Below are positions 10,511 to 19,918 of a stretch of 64,000 bases of DNA, one piece after another. Every line of letters starts with the position of its first letter. Position 1 is the stretch's first letter. The position numbers and the translations under genes are program-made. The DNA is from Haliotis asinina (lineage: Eukaryota; Mollusca; Gastropoda; Lepetellida; Haliotidae), in contig NC_090283.1 in NCBI RefSeq assembly GCF_037392515.1, forward strand, positions 24,554,249 through 24,618,248. Reading direction: 5' to 3'. The notes under the pieces were generated by a model. The model was not told the DNA's origin. It did no database searches and worked only from the letters and a program-made list of their open reading frames with translations.

Positions 10511-10542
10511 GACGTCATGTGACCTGACGCGAATCATGTGAC
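10511..10542 (+). promoter_or_regulatory. CRE-like site and paired TCATGTGAC (M-box/E-box) sites
   Basis: GACGTCAT at 10511-10518 overlaps TCATGTGAC at 10515-10523; a second TCATGTGAC is at 10534-10542. TCATGTGA is the binding word of MITF/TFE/USF-type bHLH-zip factors. They lie 70-100 bases upstream of the TATA box of paralogue 2. Function is inferred from position only. Confidence 0.45.
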
Positions 10543-10609
10543 ACACACCCCACGCATCATTTTCCTTATCGTGTCTATTTCACCACGCTGAATCACAGCC
10601 GCGGTGTTG

Positions 10610-10618
10610 TATATATAC
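10610..10618 (+). promoter_or_regulatory. TATA box of paralogue 2
   Basis: TATATATAC lies 74 bases upstream of the initiator ATG at 10692. Transcription would start near 10640, giving a 5' UTR of about 50 bases. Confidence 0.65.
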
Positions 10619-10691
10619 ACTGTGTTTATAACAGTCTGTCATTCATCCCGTCAACCCGAGGCAGACATAGACATCTACTTCTTCTGTGAGC

Positions 10692-10707
10692 ATGAGTAAT
10701 TATCCAG
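10692..10707 (+). CDS. Exon 1 of paralogue 2 (MSNYP)
   Basis: ATGAGTAATTATCCAG then donor GTAATT at 10708. Only five codons and one base are coded, and the split Gly codon is completed by GT at 11621. The start was chosen because it follows the TATA box, is the first ATG after it, and joins in frame to the GYP repeats. Confidence 0.8.
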
Positions 10708-11898
10708 GTAATTATGCAGCTATACTCACGCTTCGATTTCAACTGGCAATGGAATATGATATACTTGGATATGAATAGTATGATGGATTGTCAAAACAAA
10801 ATTGACAATCGTTTGTTAATGTTTTAGATGTCTTCAGGTGAATGTGCAAAGGTTTTCAATACGCAATGTGTTCTAGAGTCAGTGAGTATAGTTTTACGCC
10901 GCTTTAAGCAAATGTTCCAGCAATATCACTGCGGAGCAGTATTTACAGAAGCTGAGGCGGCTGGGTAACCTAATTGTCACGTCGACGATGACCCCGCAGA
11001 GATGATGCAGGAATATTGATAAAAGGGGCGTAAAATCATACTCACTTTTGAGTTGACAAATACAACATATCACATTTGATATTAAACTTTCTCAGTCAAA
11101 GCGTCCGCTCGTCACGTATAAGACCCGAGTTCGATTCTCCACATGGGTACAATGTGTGGAGCCAATGTCTGGTGTCAACCGCCATGATATTGCTGCGTTT
11201 TCCAAACTCACTTACTTTAACATGTTTTTCGGATATTCTCTAAATATTTTAAATATTTAAAAATCTAAATATTTTAAATTCAAATTTATAATAGTTCAAA
11301 AAGGCGAAAAAAGGAAAATTATATATGTGTTTACAACTTGACTTGAGCATATTTAACAATTTCGCAAGACGCAGTAACATATACCTGGTGATATAAGGGA
11401 AGTAAATATTTCATCTGAGCTCATCGTGACACTGAGAATGTCTATTTAGGAACATGAACTCCAATATGCACATATAATGTAGCACTGTAATGCTTAGCAG
11501 TGTCACAGATTTAGTTTCAAATCCGTTCAATTAGTAAACATTGACCTTCTCTCTGCGGTAGGCGTAACGAGTCGCCCTGTATTAAATTTAATACTGACTG
11601 GGTGAATTGTTCTTATTCAGGTTACCCCGGCTATCCTAATCAGCCTCCCGCAGGCGCCTATCCTGGATACCCAGCAGGCGGGTACCCGGCAGGCGGGTAC
11701 CCAGCAGGCGGATACCCAGCAGGTGCTGCGCAAGGATACCCCGGATATCCAGGGGGAGATAAGGTGGTTGTGAAGGACGGAAATACTAAAACTGTCTACA
11801 AGGATGGGCACACCAAGACTGTGTATGATGACGGTCACTGTAAAAGCGTTTATAAAGATGGCAGACTAGTTAAGGTGAGTCTTTCTCAATCTATCTCC

Positions 11899-11954
<56 letters not shown>

Positions 11955-12289
11955 GAGTGATGATCCTTTAGAAGAATACTCAGATCATGCAAAGTTACAT
12001 ACATTGATTACCTAACAATCCACTCGTCTGTTACGTCATCATGACGTATTAAAATACCATATGACGTCATCCTTCTCAGGAAAAACACGACCACCACCAT
12101 GACCATCACGTGGGCGTGGGTGAAGCTCTCGGAATGGCAGCTGGAGCCGTCCTCAGGGGCCTCACCGGACACAGTGACCACCACCATCACCACGACTCTC
12201 ATCACCATGACCGCCACCACCACGGACACCATGATCACCATCATCACGATCATCATCACCACCACGGAATATTTGGCCACAAGTGGTAG
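10692..12289 (+). CDS. GYP-rich, VYKDGH-repeat, His-tailed protein, paralogue 2 (complete)
   Basis: Join 10692-10707, 11621-11874, 12080-12289: 480 bases, 159 residues plus stop. All introns are GT-AG; phases are 1 and 0 as in paralogue 1. Domains: residues 1-52, GYP/YPAGG repeats (four YPAGG units in a row near 22-41); residues 53-62, KVVVKDGN-type linker; residues about 63-90, three 9-residue repeats TKTVYKDGH, TKTVYDDGH, CKSVYKDGR; residues about 101-116, the hydrophobic segment GVGEALGMAAGAVLRGL; residues 120-159, a His-rich tail with His-Asp and His-Gly spacing, ending GIFGHKW. There is no signal peptide, so a cytosolic or non-classically secreted protein is expected. There is one Cys. 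The tail should bind divalent metal; the role is unknown. Its own TATA box, paired M-box-like sites and gene order say it is a separately transcribed tandem copy of the gene at 239-2372. Confidence 0.85.
10875..11048. repeat. SINE tail-to-tail palindrome in intron 1 of paralogue 2
   Basis: The left end reads GAGTATAGTTTTACGCCGC (tail on the minus strand) and the right end GGGGCGTAAAATCATACTCAC (tail on the + strand), about 110 bases apart. Two SINE tails face outward, giving terminal inverted repeats. The middle has GCAATATCACTGCGG and TATTTACAGA words from SINE-A/B bodies. Confidence 0.55.
11090..11220 (+). repeat. SINE-B copy (+)
   Basis: AAAGCGTCCGCTCGTCACG, then B-box-like GAGTTCGATTC, then CCACATGGGTACAATGTGTG. 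The tail is degraded to AAACTCACTTA. Confidence 0.75.
11621..11874 (+). CDS. Exon 2 of paralogue 2 (GYP repeats and VYKDGH repeats)
   Basis: The acceptor is GTTCTTATTCAG and the donor GTGAGT at 11875. It codes 84 full codons. The GGCGGGTACCCAGCA-type 15-base units are nearly identical at DNA level, showing recent expansion of the YPAGG repeats. The VYKDGH repeats are more diverged. Confidence 0.85.
11896..11953 (+). repeat. (CT)n microsatellite at the start of intron 2
   Basis: About 27 CT dinucleotides, 22 bases after the donor site of exon 2. Confidence 0.95.
12080..12289 (+). CDS. Exon 3 of paralogue 2 (His-rich tail)
   Basis: The acceptor is CCTTCTCAG at 12071-12079. There are 70 codons to TAG at 12287-12289. 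35 of 69 residues are His, mixed with Asp, Gly and Arg. CAC and CAT codons alternate irregularly. Confidence 0.85.
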   Translation, partial: EKHDHHHDHHVGVGEALGMAAGAVLRGLTGHSDHHHHHDSHHHDRHHHGHHDHHHHDHHHHHGIFGHKW

Positions 12290-12530
12290 ACCCTCCCCGA
12301 GTTCAGATGATCTGAATAGGTCTTTGAAGAATGACAGGGTCACATTTGTTCGAATAATCAGTGAATGTAAATTCATTGAGAGTTGTACATACAAATTTAT
12401 CTCATGGACAAAAAAAGCAAGTTTGTGTTTCATATCTAGAATACAGCATATCATTTTTATGTTACTGCCGATCAACCACAAGTCGACATGGATAATCACA
12501 CTTCGTTGCTGTGTAAAAGAATTTTTGTGA

Positions 12531-12744
12531 AGTGCGTTTGTTGTTTTACACCGTTATCAGCAATATGCAAGCTATATGGTGGCGGTCTGTAAATACTCGA
12601 CTCTGGACCAGGGAAACCGGTGATCAACATCATGAGTGTAGACCCACAATGACATTTGTAAGTCCTACCATGGAATCCCGTTAGTCGCCTCTTACGACAA
12701 GCATGGTTAACGGAAGACCAATTCTAACCCGGATCTTCACGGGT
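12531..12744 (-). repeat. SINE-A copy in the 3' UTR region of paralogue 2
   Basis: Minus-strand copy flanked by TTTTGTGAA (12522-12530) and ATTTTGTGAA (12745-12754), a good target-site duplication. It lies 240 bases after the stop codon, so it is probably transcribed in the 3' UTR. Confidence 0.78.
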
Positions 12745-12807
12745 ATTTTGTGAAACATTGGTTAATAGTCAATCAGATGCCAGCTTTTAATAACAGTTCA
12801 GTGGACT

Positions 12808-12912
12808 TATTCTCGTAACGTTCGTAGACGTAAGAATTCTTAACTTTGATCGTAGCCAATGTGTTAAGAATGGGTTTAAGAAGTTCGTAGGGCTACGAAC
12901 GTTTCGAGAATA
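12808..12912. mobile_element. Short inverted-repeat element (MITE-like)
   Basis: Arms at 12808-12827 (TATTCTCGTAACGTTCGTAG) and 12893-12912 match in 19 of 20 positions as reverse complements, around a 65-base centre. No coding capacity. Confidence 0.6.
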
Positions 12913-13097
12913 GCTAGTCTGCTGTACTACTTTACGCCACGATACGGAAATTACGACATCTGCAAAAGGAACCCGTCGCTGAATTCATTTAAACGGCAGG
13001 GTGCATAAAATATATATTGCATTCAGACCACCTGGATCATATTCATATTGTATATATCCTACCCATGTATGTTTATCTCAGTGCTTCACTCATTCCG

Positions 13098-13250
13098 GGC
13101 GTGTGGTGGTCTAGTGGTTAGAGGTTCCGCTCGTCATGCTGAAGACCCGGTTCAATTCCCCATATGGGTACAATGTTTGGAGCCCATTCTGACGTCCCCA
13201 GACCTGATATTGCTAAAACCGGCGTAAAACCATGCTCTTTCATTCATGAT
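13098..13250 (+). repeat. SINE-B copy (+)
   Basis: GTGGTCTAGTGGTTAGAGG head, CCCGGTTCAATTCC B box, CATATGGGTACAATG body, and a GGCGTAAAACCATGCTC tail. Confidence 0.82.
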
Positions 13251-13529
13251 GGTGTCAGTATACAAATGACACCAGTATAATTTCTTTTTATTAGTCTCAT
13301 GGACCTAATCGCATCTTTGTAAAACAATTCGCACGATTCATACTTCATAACAATTCATTCTGCAGCCATTTTGTGTTTGTTTTGTGCGTGCTTTTTGTGA
13401 CTGTACACGGAAGCGCTGTGAGCTTGTCGGGCGAAATGTGATAAATGTAGAGTGATATATCCTACATATTATCCTACATATATGTATTCCTTTCAGTGTA
13501 TTCAATGAAACGTCTTTCTGAGCAGTATT

Positions 13530-13535
13530 AATAAA
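13530..13535 (+). promoter_or_regulatory. Possible polyadenylation signal of paralogue 2
   Basis: AATAAA, the first clear one downstream of the stop at 12289, followed by TGCTTTGTTTATG. It would imply a 3' UTR of 1.2 kb that includes a SINE-A and a SINE-B. A nearer non-canonical signal is possible. Confidence 0.3.
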
Positions 13536-13591
13536 CTATTCTGAAACGTCGCTTGCTTTGTTTATGAAGACTATATATCCAAATATTCGAC

Positions 13592-13742
13592 TCGTGAAGA
13601 AAGGGGCAGAACAGGCCTTCAGCAACCCACGCTTACCATAAAAGGTGACTATGCATGTTGTAAGAGGCGACTACCGAGATCGGGTGGTCAGGGTCGCTGA
13701 CTTGCTTGACATATGTCATCGGTTCCCAGTTGCGCAGATCCA
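13592..13742 (+). repeat. SINE-A copy (3'-truncated)
   Basis: CAGGCCTTCAGCAACCCACG, then GTAAGAGGCGACTACCGAG, then CATCGGTTCCCAGTTGCGCA. It stops before the tail. Confidence 0.8.
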
Positions 13743-15157
13743 GGCCGCCCTAAGTGATTTAAGGAATTACAGCAAATTTGAAGGAACTGCATCTCAAATG
13801 TAAACAAACGCAGTCCACTCGCGAAACAACTGCAGCCATATCGGCAATGTAGTGGTGTTTTGTGATACAGCCAAACTGTTACACCACAAGGCTACCCGAC
13901 CGCCCATTAGCCATTGAGACCTGGGCTAATGTACAGACCCGTGCAAGTTATATTCGGACACTTGACGTAATTTCCATAGATTTGCATTGTAATTTAGTGT
14001 GGCATGAATACTTTTCATGAATGTAATTTTGGAAGGATTGAAGTGAAATTTTGCACATTTGTGAGGAATCATTTTATCTACAATCACACACTTTCTGCTT
14101 AATTTTCCGTTCCTTATTTATCGAAAGGCACCAAGTTCATGAAATATGCACAGTTCATGGCATTGGTCTGTATGTGTACAGTTAACTGTAACAGTATGTG
14201 TACGGTTGTACTATGTGGCTGATACAACAGTGACGGTTTAGCACTGTAGTGAAAGCGTTCGCTCGTCAAGCCAAACATGGAGGTTCGAATCACCTTTTCT
14301 GGCAGACAGACATTTAAATTTAATATTGTAAGTCTTTGAACCATAACACAAAAATGGTATTATAAATAATATATAGATACTAATAGGGTGAGATTGAAAT
14401 TCAAGATTAATTCATTTATAATGATGGTTTACTTAATTCATTGTTTTAATACAGTTTTCTTTTCTTTGTTTTTGTTTGTTTGTTTTGTTTTGTATTGTTT
14501 TGTGGGGTTTTTGTTGTTGTTTTGTTCGGTTGGGGGGATTTTTGGGGTGGGGTAGGGTGTGTGTGTGTTTGTTTTGTTTGTTTTGTTGTTGTTTTTTATT
14601 TATTATGAATAATTTTGTTACACGTAATTAAACTAACAAAGGTTTCAATTGTTGGAGAGTGAGTCTCGCGGGTTGTGAAAAACCTCTTTCTCGTTTCATA
14701 ATTGTACCACAGATAAGTGCGCAACACAGCTTAAGCCGACAATGTGACCGTAAAGGCATTGATCACACGATGTACTTAGTACTTGAGTGGCGAGCTGCTT
14801 CCACTGCTAGCCCAAATTGTGATAGCGGAACATGGTTATAAGTTCCCCTTGATATGGTAAGTTGTCACAGGACAAGTAGTCTTCAACATTTAACAGTGAT
14901 CCAAATTGTGAATAATATTTCCATTTAGATGAAGAGTGAGGTGAAGAACTCGAGTAGAGTCAAGTGAGGAGCGCCAATATTGAGGGGAGCAGTCATAAAA
15001 TATCCTTAAGAAAATCCACAAACGCTTTAATGCTTCCAATTTCTTGGCGATCCATACAAACCCAAAGCAATGCTGAAAACGAATTAGTCTCCCATTTCTG
15101 CTATCACTAATCACCGTTAGTTTCCCATCAACTCCACACAGAAGGCCAGTTTTAGGG
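13743..15157. other. Intergenic, no gene recognised
   Basis: AT-rich with a T/G low-complexity block (14455-14610) and a short SINE-B head fragment near 14240-14310 (GTGAAAGCGTTCGCTCGTCA, GGTTCGAATC). No supported exon. Confidence 0.45.
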
Positions 15158-15335
15158 CGGTGGGATAGCCAAGAGGTTAAAGCGTTCGCTCGTCATGCCC
15201 AAGGCCCGGGTTCGACTGTCCACCTGGGTACAGTGTGTGGAGCCTATTTCTTGTATCTCCCGCCGTGATATTGCTGGAATATTGCTAAAAGCGGCGTAAA
15301 ACTAAACTCGCTCACTCACACCGTTTTAGTAACCT
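15158..15335 (+). repeat. SINE-B copy, near full length (+)
   Basis: A well-preserved member. A-box region GATAGCCAAGAGGTTAAAGC, B box GGGTTCGACTG, body GGGTACAGTGTGTGGAGCC, tail GGAATATTGCTAAAAGCGG then CGTAAAACTAAACTCGCTC. The tRNA-like promoter head and the tail shared with SINE-A are both clear here. Confidence 0.88.
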
Positions 15336-15563
15336 ACTCACGACTGACAGTTCGAATCCAGGAATTCTACTGAGAGGTTCGTGTCTGATATCTTCATCAC
15401 TTTGATTCACTAGTACTATAATAAGTGTATTAATTAGTACTTTTAAAACAAAAGATCGATGGTGTTTTTTTATGTATAAGTTCAAGTTGTGGGATCATAT
15501 TAGGAATGCTATCGTCTACCACGAAAAGAACGCCCAGTATTTGTTGCATATTTCAGTGTGCAT

Positions 15564-15720
15564 TCGTGAAGGTCCGGGTTGAAACTGATTTTCGTGAAGC
15601 GATCCATAATGTCACGACAGGCGACAATAGGGATCAGCCTCGCTGACATGTAATCGTATGGGTCACTGCGCATCATGTCAGTCACTGGATTGTCTGGTCT
15701 AGATTTGATTATTTACAATT
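15564..15720 (+). repeat. SINE-A copy, diverged (+)
   Basis: CGTGAAGGTCCGGGTTG head and GATTGTCTGGTCTAGA middle; the tail is missing. Confidence 0.7.
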
Positions 15721-15874
15721 TAATTTTATTTTGTTTATTCGGGTGTTATTCTTTAGACAATATTTGGATATTTCATGTAGCTTTTTTATGATTTTGTTCC
15801 AGCAATATTCCAGCAATATTCCAGCAATAACATACTAGAAATAGGACTCACATATTGGGCACGTAACGACTGAG

Positions 15875-16045
15875 TGAGTTTAGTATTGCGTCGATCTTAG
15901 CAATATTCCAGCAATTTCACGTCGGGGGACACTAGATATGGGTTTCACACATTTCGCGTGAAGGTTTTCACCCCTTATCTGCCCCACCGCCCCGTGCCCC
16001 TAAAAAGCGAACGCTTTAACCACAAGGCTACCCCACCACCCCCTC
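15875..16045 (-). repeat. SINE-B copy, minus strand
   Basis: The + strand reads GAGTGAGTTTAGTATTGCGTC..GGGTTTCACACATT..AAGCGAACGCTTTAACCAC..CCCCACC, the reverse complement of the family. Confidence 0.8.
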
Positions 16046-16284
16046 AACGACAAATAAGCATGTGTCCATGTAGGTAGCAAAAGTACTGTAAGTACCCATG
16101 GTCCCTAGTATGGTGATCTACCTTCAGTTGTTAGCAATCTATAGCCCATTTCTATATTGTATTGTCCTCTATAGATAAATTGTTTTAGGTATAGTTACTA
16201 GTTTTATATTCTACACTGTGATATTCAAGTTGTTTTACTGTCCTTCGTTGACAGGTTATATAACAGACATATGTTTTATTTCAG

Positions 16285-16362
16285 TATTAAATGTTCTCGT
16301 CACGATATGGCTGAGATATTGCCGATGTGGCGTTAAATATTAACTCACTCACTCACACTCAA
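16285..16362 (+). repeat. SINE tail fragment (+)
   Basis: CACGATATGGCTGAGATATTGCC then GGCGTTAAATATTAACTCAC and ACTC repeats: the 3' part only. Confidence 0.6.
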
Positions 16363-16493
16363 ATAAGCATGTAAACTTTTACCTCACGAAACAGATTAAA
16401 ACTGAAACAAAACACATTTTAGATGTCACCATAATAGAATAGCCTTGTTATCAAAGGGAGATAATTGTACTGATGTCGATATTTACATGTAGT

Positions 16494-16775
16494 TGTGATC
16501 TTATGAGTGAGTTTAATTTTACGCCGCACTCAGCAATATTCCAGCTATATGGCGGCAGTCTGTAAATAATCGAGTCTGGACCAGACATTCCAGTGATCAA
16601 CAACATGAGCATCGATCAATTGGGAGCCGATGACATGTGTCAACTAAGTCAGCAAGCCTGACCACCAGATCCCGTTAGTCACCTCTTATGACAAGCATGG
16701 TCGCCTTTTATGGCAAGCATGGGTTGCTGAAGGCCTATTCTACCCTGGGACCTTCACGGGTCTGTGATCTTATGA
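16494..16775 (-). repeat. SINE-A copy with perfect 13-bp target duplication
   Basis: The direct repeat TGTGATCTTATGA at 16494-16506 and 16763-16775 flanks a complete minus-strand SINE-A (16507-16762). This defines the element's exact ends: the head ACCCGTGAAGGTC and the short GAGT tail. Confidence 0.92.
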
Positions 16776-16802
16776 AGCAATAGTTAATTTTAATTACAGT
16801 TT

Positions 16803-16960
16803 CGAGGAGCGGTGGGTAAGCCTAGCGGTTATAGAGCGCTCACTCGCCACGTCAACGACCCCGGGTCGATTCCTCCCATGGATAGAATGTGTGAAGTGCA
16901 TTGCGTGGATTTGCTGGAACGTTGCTAAAGGCGGCATCAAACATTTTCCATTCGCTCATA
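16803..16960 (+). repeat. SINE-B copy (+)
   Basis: GGTAAGCCTAGCGGTTATAG head, CCCGGGTCGATTCC B box, and a GCTAAAGGCGGCATCAAAC tail. Confidence 0.78.
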
Positions 16961-17027
16961 AATTCTGGACTCTGCTAAACGAACTGGTGTTGAATGTTCT
17001 TCTATCAAAGTCACCTCGCACATTACT

Positions 17028-17195
17028 GGGGCGATGGAGTAGCCTAGTGGTTTAAGCGTTCGCTCGTCACGCCTAAGACCTTGGATCGATTCCCGACATA
17101 CAACGTGTGATGCCCATTTCTGGTGTCCCCCGCCGTGATGTAGCTGGAATATTGCTAACAGCGTCATAAACCAATACTCATACAACACAAAAACA
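17028..17195 (+). repeat. SINE-B copy (+)
   Basis: GGAGTAGCCTAGTGGTTTAA head, TTGGATCGATTCC B box, and CCCGCCGTGATGTAGCTGG in the body. The 3' end is degraded. Confidence 0.8.
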
Positions 17196-17226
17196 TAGTG
17201 ACTTACTGAACCCATGCAGTTTCTTC

Positions 17227-17560
17227 TTAGAATTAATGGTCGTAAGAGGGGATGAGTTAATCAGAGTCTCTGACTTGCCTGACCCATCTCTTCATATCCC
17301 AGCTGTGTAGATTGATGCTCACGCTGTTGATCACCGGATATTGTGTACTTAGCCAATCGGGTGTAATCCCAAATATGACAATTTTAGATTTGACCATTTT
17401 CTAAAATACATTACAGCTGGGAAGAACGATGGACATGCTGTTGATCACTGGATTATCTGGTCCGCACTGAATTATTTACAAATCGACGCCATAAAGCTGG
17501 GAGAAACATTGCTGCGGGTGGCCTTAAAACAAAAACACAAAACTCGGCTCACTTAGTCCG
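17227..17560 (+). repeat. Two overlapping SINE-A fragments (+)
   Basis: A 5' part (GTCGTAAGAGGGGATGAGTT.. to GCTGTTGATCACCGGAT) is followed by a second fragment (CATGCTGTTGATCACTGGAT.. to CATTGCTGCGGGTGGCC). The central phrase is therefore present twice, about 100 bases apart. Confidence 0.65.
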
Positions 17561-18290
17561 TGTTTTAGTTTAGGTTGTGTAGTGTTAAAAACCTTTGCCC
17601 GCCGCGACGATACCCTGGTCCTATTCCTTATTTGGGCATAAAGTGGGACTCCATTATTGACAAGCTATCATAACTGCAAATAGGTTGTACAACAATGGCG
17701 GAATAACAAGATATTCCATCGTTGAATTTCGCAGTAAAACATTTGACATCTTTACATAACATAACCTATTGTTCTTAAAACAAGTTAGATTTCACAAATT
17801 CTTCATAGTTATTTATTGATGAAAAACTGTACTCGTCTGAATCATGAAATCTATATCTGTGAAATTATACCCATATTGGAACTTCTTTCAATCTTCATTG
17901 ATGATGCAATACTTTTCCAATAAATATTTGATTTGAATAATGTAATACAACATATTCGTGTCCTAATGACACAGTTTGTGACCTGTCAAAGCTGACATTT
18001 TCATACGCGTGACCTCGATGCATTATTCGGGATAAATTCGCCACAATTTATTCTTCTGAATAGACAAAATGTTTGAGAAGAATTGGTATTGATTGTGTTG
18101 GTTTTACTCGTTGCATCTCCAGCTTCCTGATTTCGTTTTTCTTGAAACTCTTATCCAGTGAGATTTGATATGAATGTATTCGTGTAAGTTGGATTTATTG
18201 TTGCTATCATGCAAATTAATTCAACAAATCTATACAACTTATCGCCAATATTCTTCGTCTATGAATCACAGCACAATAAAAATCGCTGGA
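17561..18290. other. Intergenic, no gene recognised
   Basis: AT-rich unique DNA with no repeat family member and no supported exon. Confidence 0.45.
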
Positions 18291-18339
18291 TGACGCATTC
18301 TCCGGTCAAACGGGCACCTGCTGAGCCGAGTTACTCCCC

Positions 18340-18503
18340 TTAGATCCTTCTCCTGGCTTTATTACGGAATGACGTCATCGGTAGCCATATTCTGGCATCC
18401 CTATCAATTTTAATCCGTTTGAGGCGAATTGGTGTTGATTACACCCTTTCTAATTGCACCCAGGTGCCTCGTGGGGTGTCGGATTTCTGGGCTATTGGTT
18501 TCG
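18340..18503 (+). promoter_or_regulatory. Candidate promoter / noncoding first exon
   Basis: It is less AT-rich than its surroundings, holds a full palindromic CRE TGACGTCA (18370-18377), and ends in a consensus donor TCG|GTAAGT (donor at 18504). SINE density falls sharply downstream of this point. It could be an untranslated first exon of the PIX gene, whose first coding exon at 32586 has no obvious promoter. This is inference; there is no transcript evidence. Confidence 0.25.
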
Positions 18504-19917
18504 GTAAGTATTGGTATGTGTATTTAGCCAGGTGTGGAAGATGTAAACATGCATGCGTGCTCCGATGAGGGCCTCACCCATTGCTTCGTAAGTGGATTTG
18601 ACATTTGATTTGTCTGCTTGAGGGAGAGTAAATGTTTTGATTCGAACAGCTATCAAACAGTAACCCTTTGTTCTTAAACGTAAACAGTTGTTCTAAAATG
18701 TATTTTAATCGACAGAACTGTGAGGATCGTTTCCTGGACCCGGTTGTGGCAGGTTGTTCACAGAAATGTATATTTTTTACACAATTTATTATCATAACCT
18801 CCAAAACATAGATCGATATTTCCATTTATTACGAACATGCTCAGTTCTCTTCAAGAACATTTATCACAGACATTTATGTTCACCTCCGTGCTCATTTTTT
18901 TCTGTTTTTGCAGTTTCACCAAAGAATGTAACTGAAACTTATGAGTACCAACTACCAACTTAAGCATAAACAGTCGTTGTCAATACCAAGGATGCATACC
19001 CACTGTACGCGTCCTTATGCCCAAATATCAGAGATTTCTATCGGTTTTCAAACGCTTTTAAGGAAGTTTTGAAAACACTGTGATACTGGCGCAAATTTGA
19101 TATTTTCCTATTTTCCTAAATTTTTAGAAATTGTGATTGTTTAATTCCAGTTTTGATTATCATTTGTTGCAGACATTGGCACTATGATAAGAACCTCTTA
19201 GCTGTTCTCAATAAACAGCTGTACCCTAGCTTGGCAGTAAATATATGACACTATTTTCACATGGTGTGAGATGCTTAAGTGGCTGACATATTTGTTTTAT
19301 TTCTATTTTCTGTCATTTGTTCTCGTAAGAATTAAGAGTGTTGCTGTCTAGATAGTGTTAACTAATATGTATTGGGGCAAGTTGGTTTAAATAGGAGTTT
19401 GCATTTTGCAGTTAGAGACTGCACCAGTGCAAGTTGTAAATGCTAAATCCAGCCCCAGTTGGGTTGTAACATAGTCTGACTCACATAGTTAATAATTAAT
19501 CTAATTTACAGTGTGACATTTGTCTAATCCCCAATAACCCTGATTCAGCTGGTGTTATTATTGCCTAGCTTGCCTGCATACCCACTCAGTTGAGTTTTTT
19601 TCTGTTGTATTACATGGGCAGATCCACGAATTTTGAAAGGAGGGTTTTGGCTCTGCCAACACACACATACACACAAATTATCATTGTGATCATAAGTCAG
19701 GAAGTCATTTTCAGAGGAGGGGATCCACCGATGTCTTATGTGAGCACCAATGTCATTATCAAGATTCATGCCATGTTTTTTAATCATACCAATACAAGTA
19801 CAGACTTTGTAAAATTTTGAGATCATTATTCAAATATATATGATTATTAAGTGTACAATTCATACTTAAGCCTGCTTGTCCAAGTCTGATATAAATCATG
19901 ACATTTCAATGTGGACA
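18504..19917. other. AT-rich unique DNA, no gene recognised
   Basis: Low repeat content. Frames of 60-90 codons at 18754, 19545 and 19590 lack codon-like composition and splice context. Confidence 0.4.
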
Positions 19918-19918
19918 G

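Noticed and set aside
12008-12530. 163-codon minus and 143-codon plus frames over the His-rich exon
   Set aside because: Shadows of the true exon 12080-12289. The CAC/CAT codons read as Thr/Ile or Met/Val in the other frames. The exon's frame is fixed by splice phase and by the paralogue.
15158-15260. Possible tRNA genes at SINE-B heads
   Set aside because: A and B box words are present, but no cloverleaf with paired acceptor and anticodon stems is formed. They recur many times with the SINE body attached.
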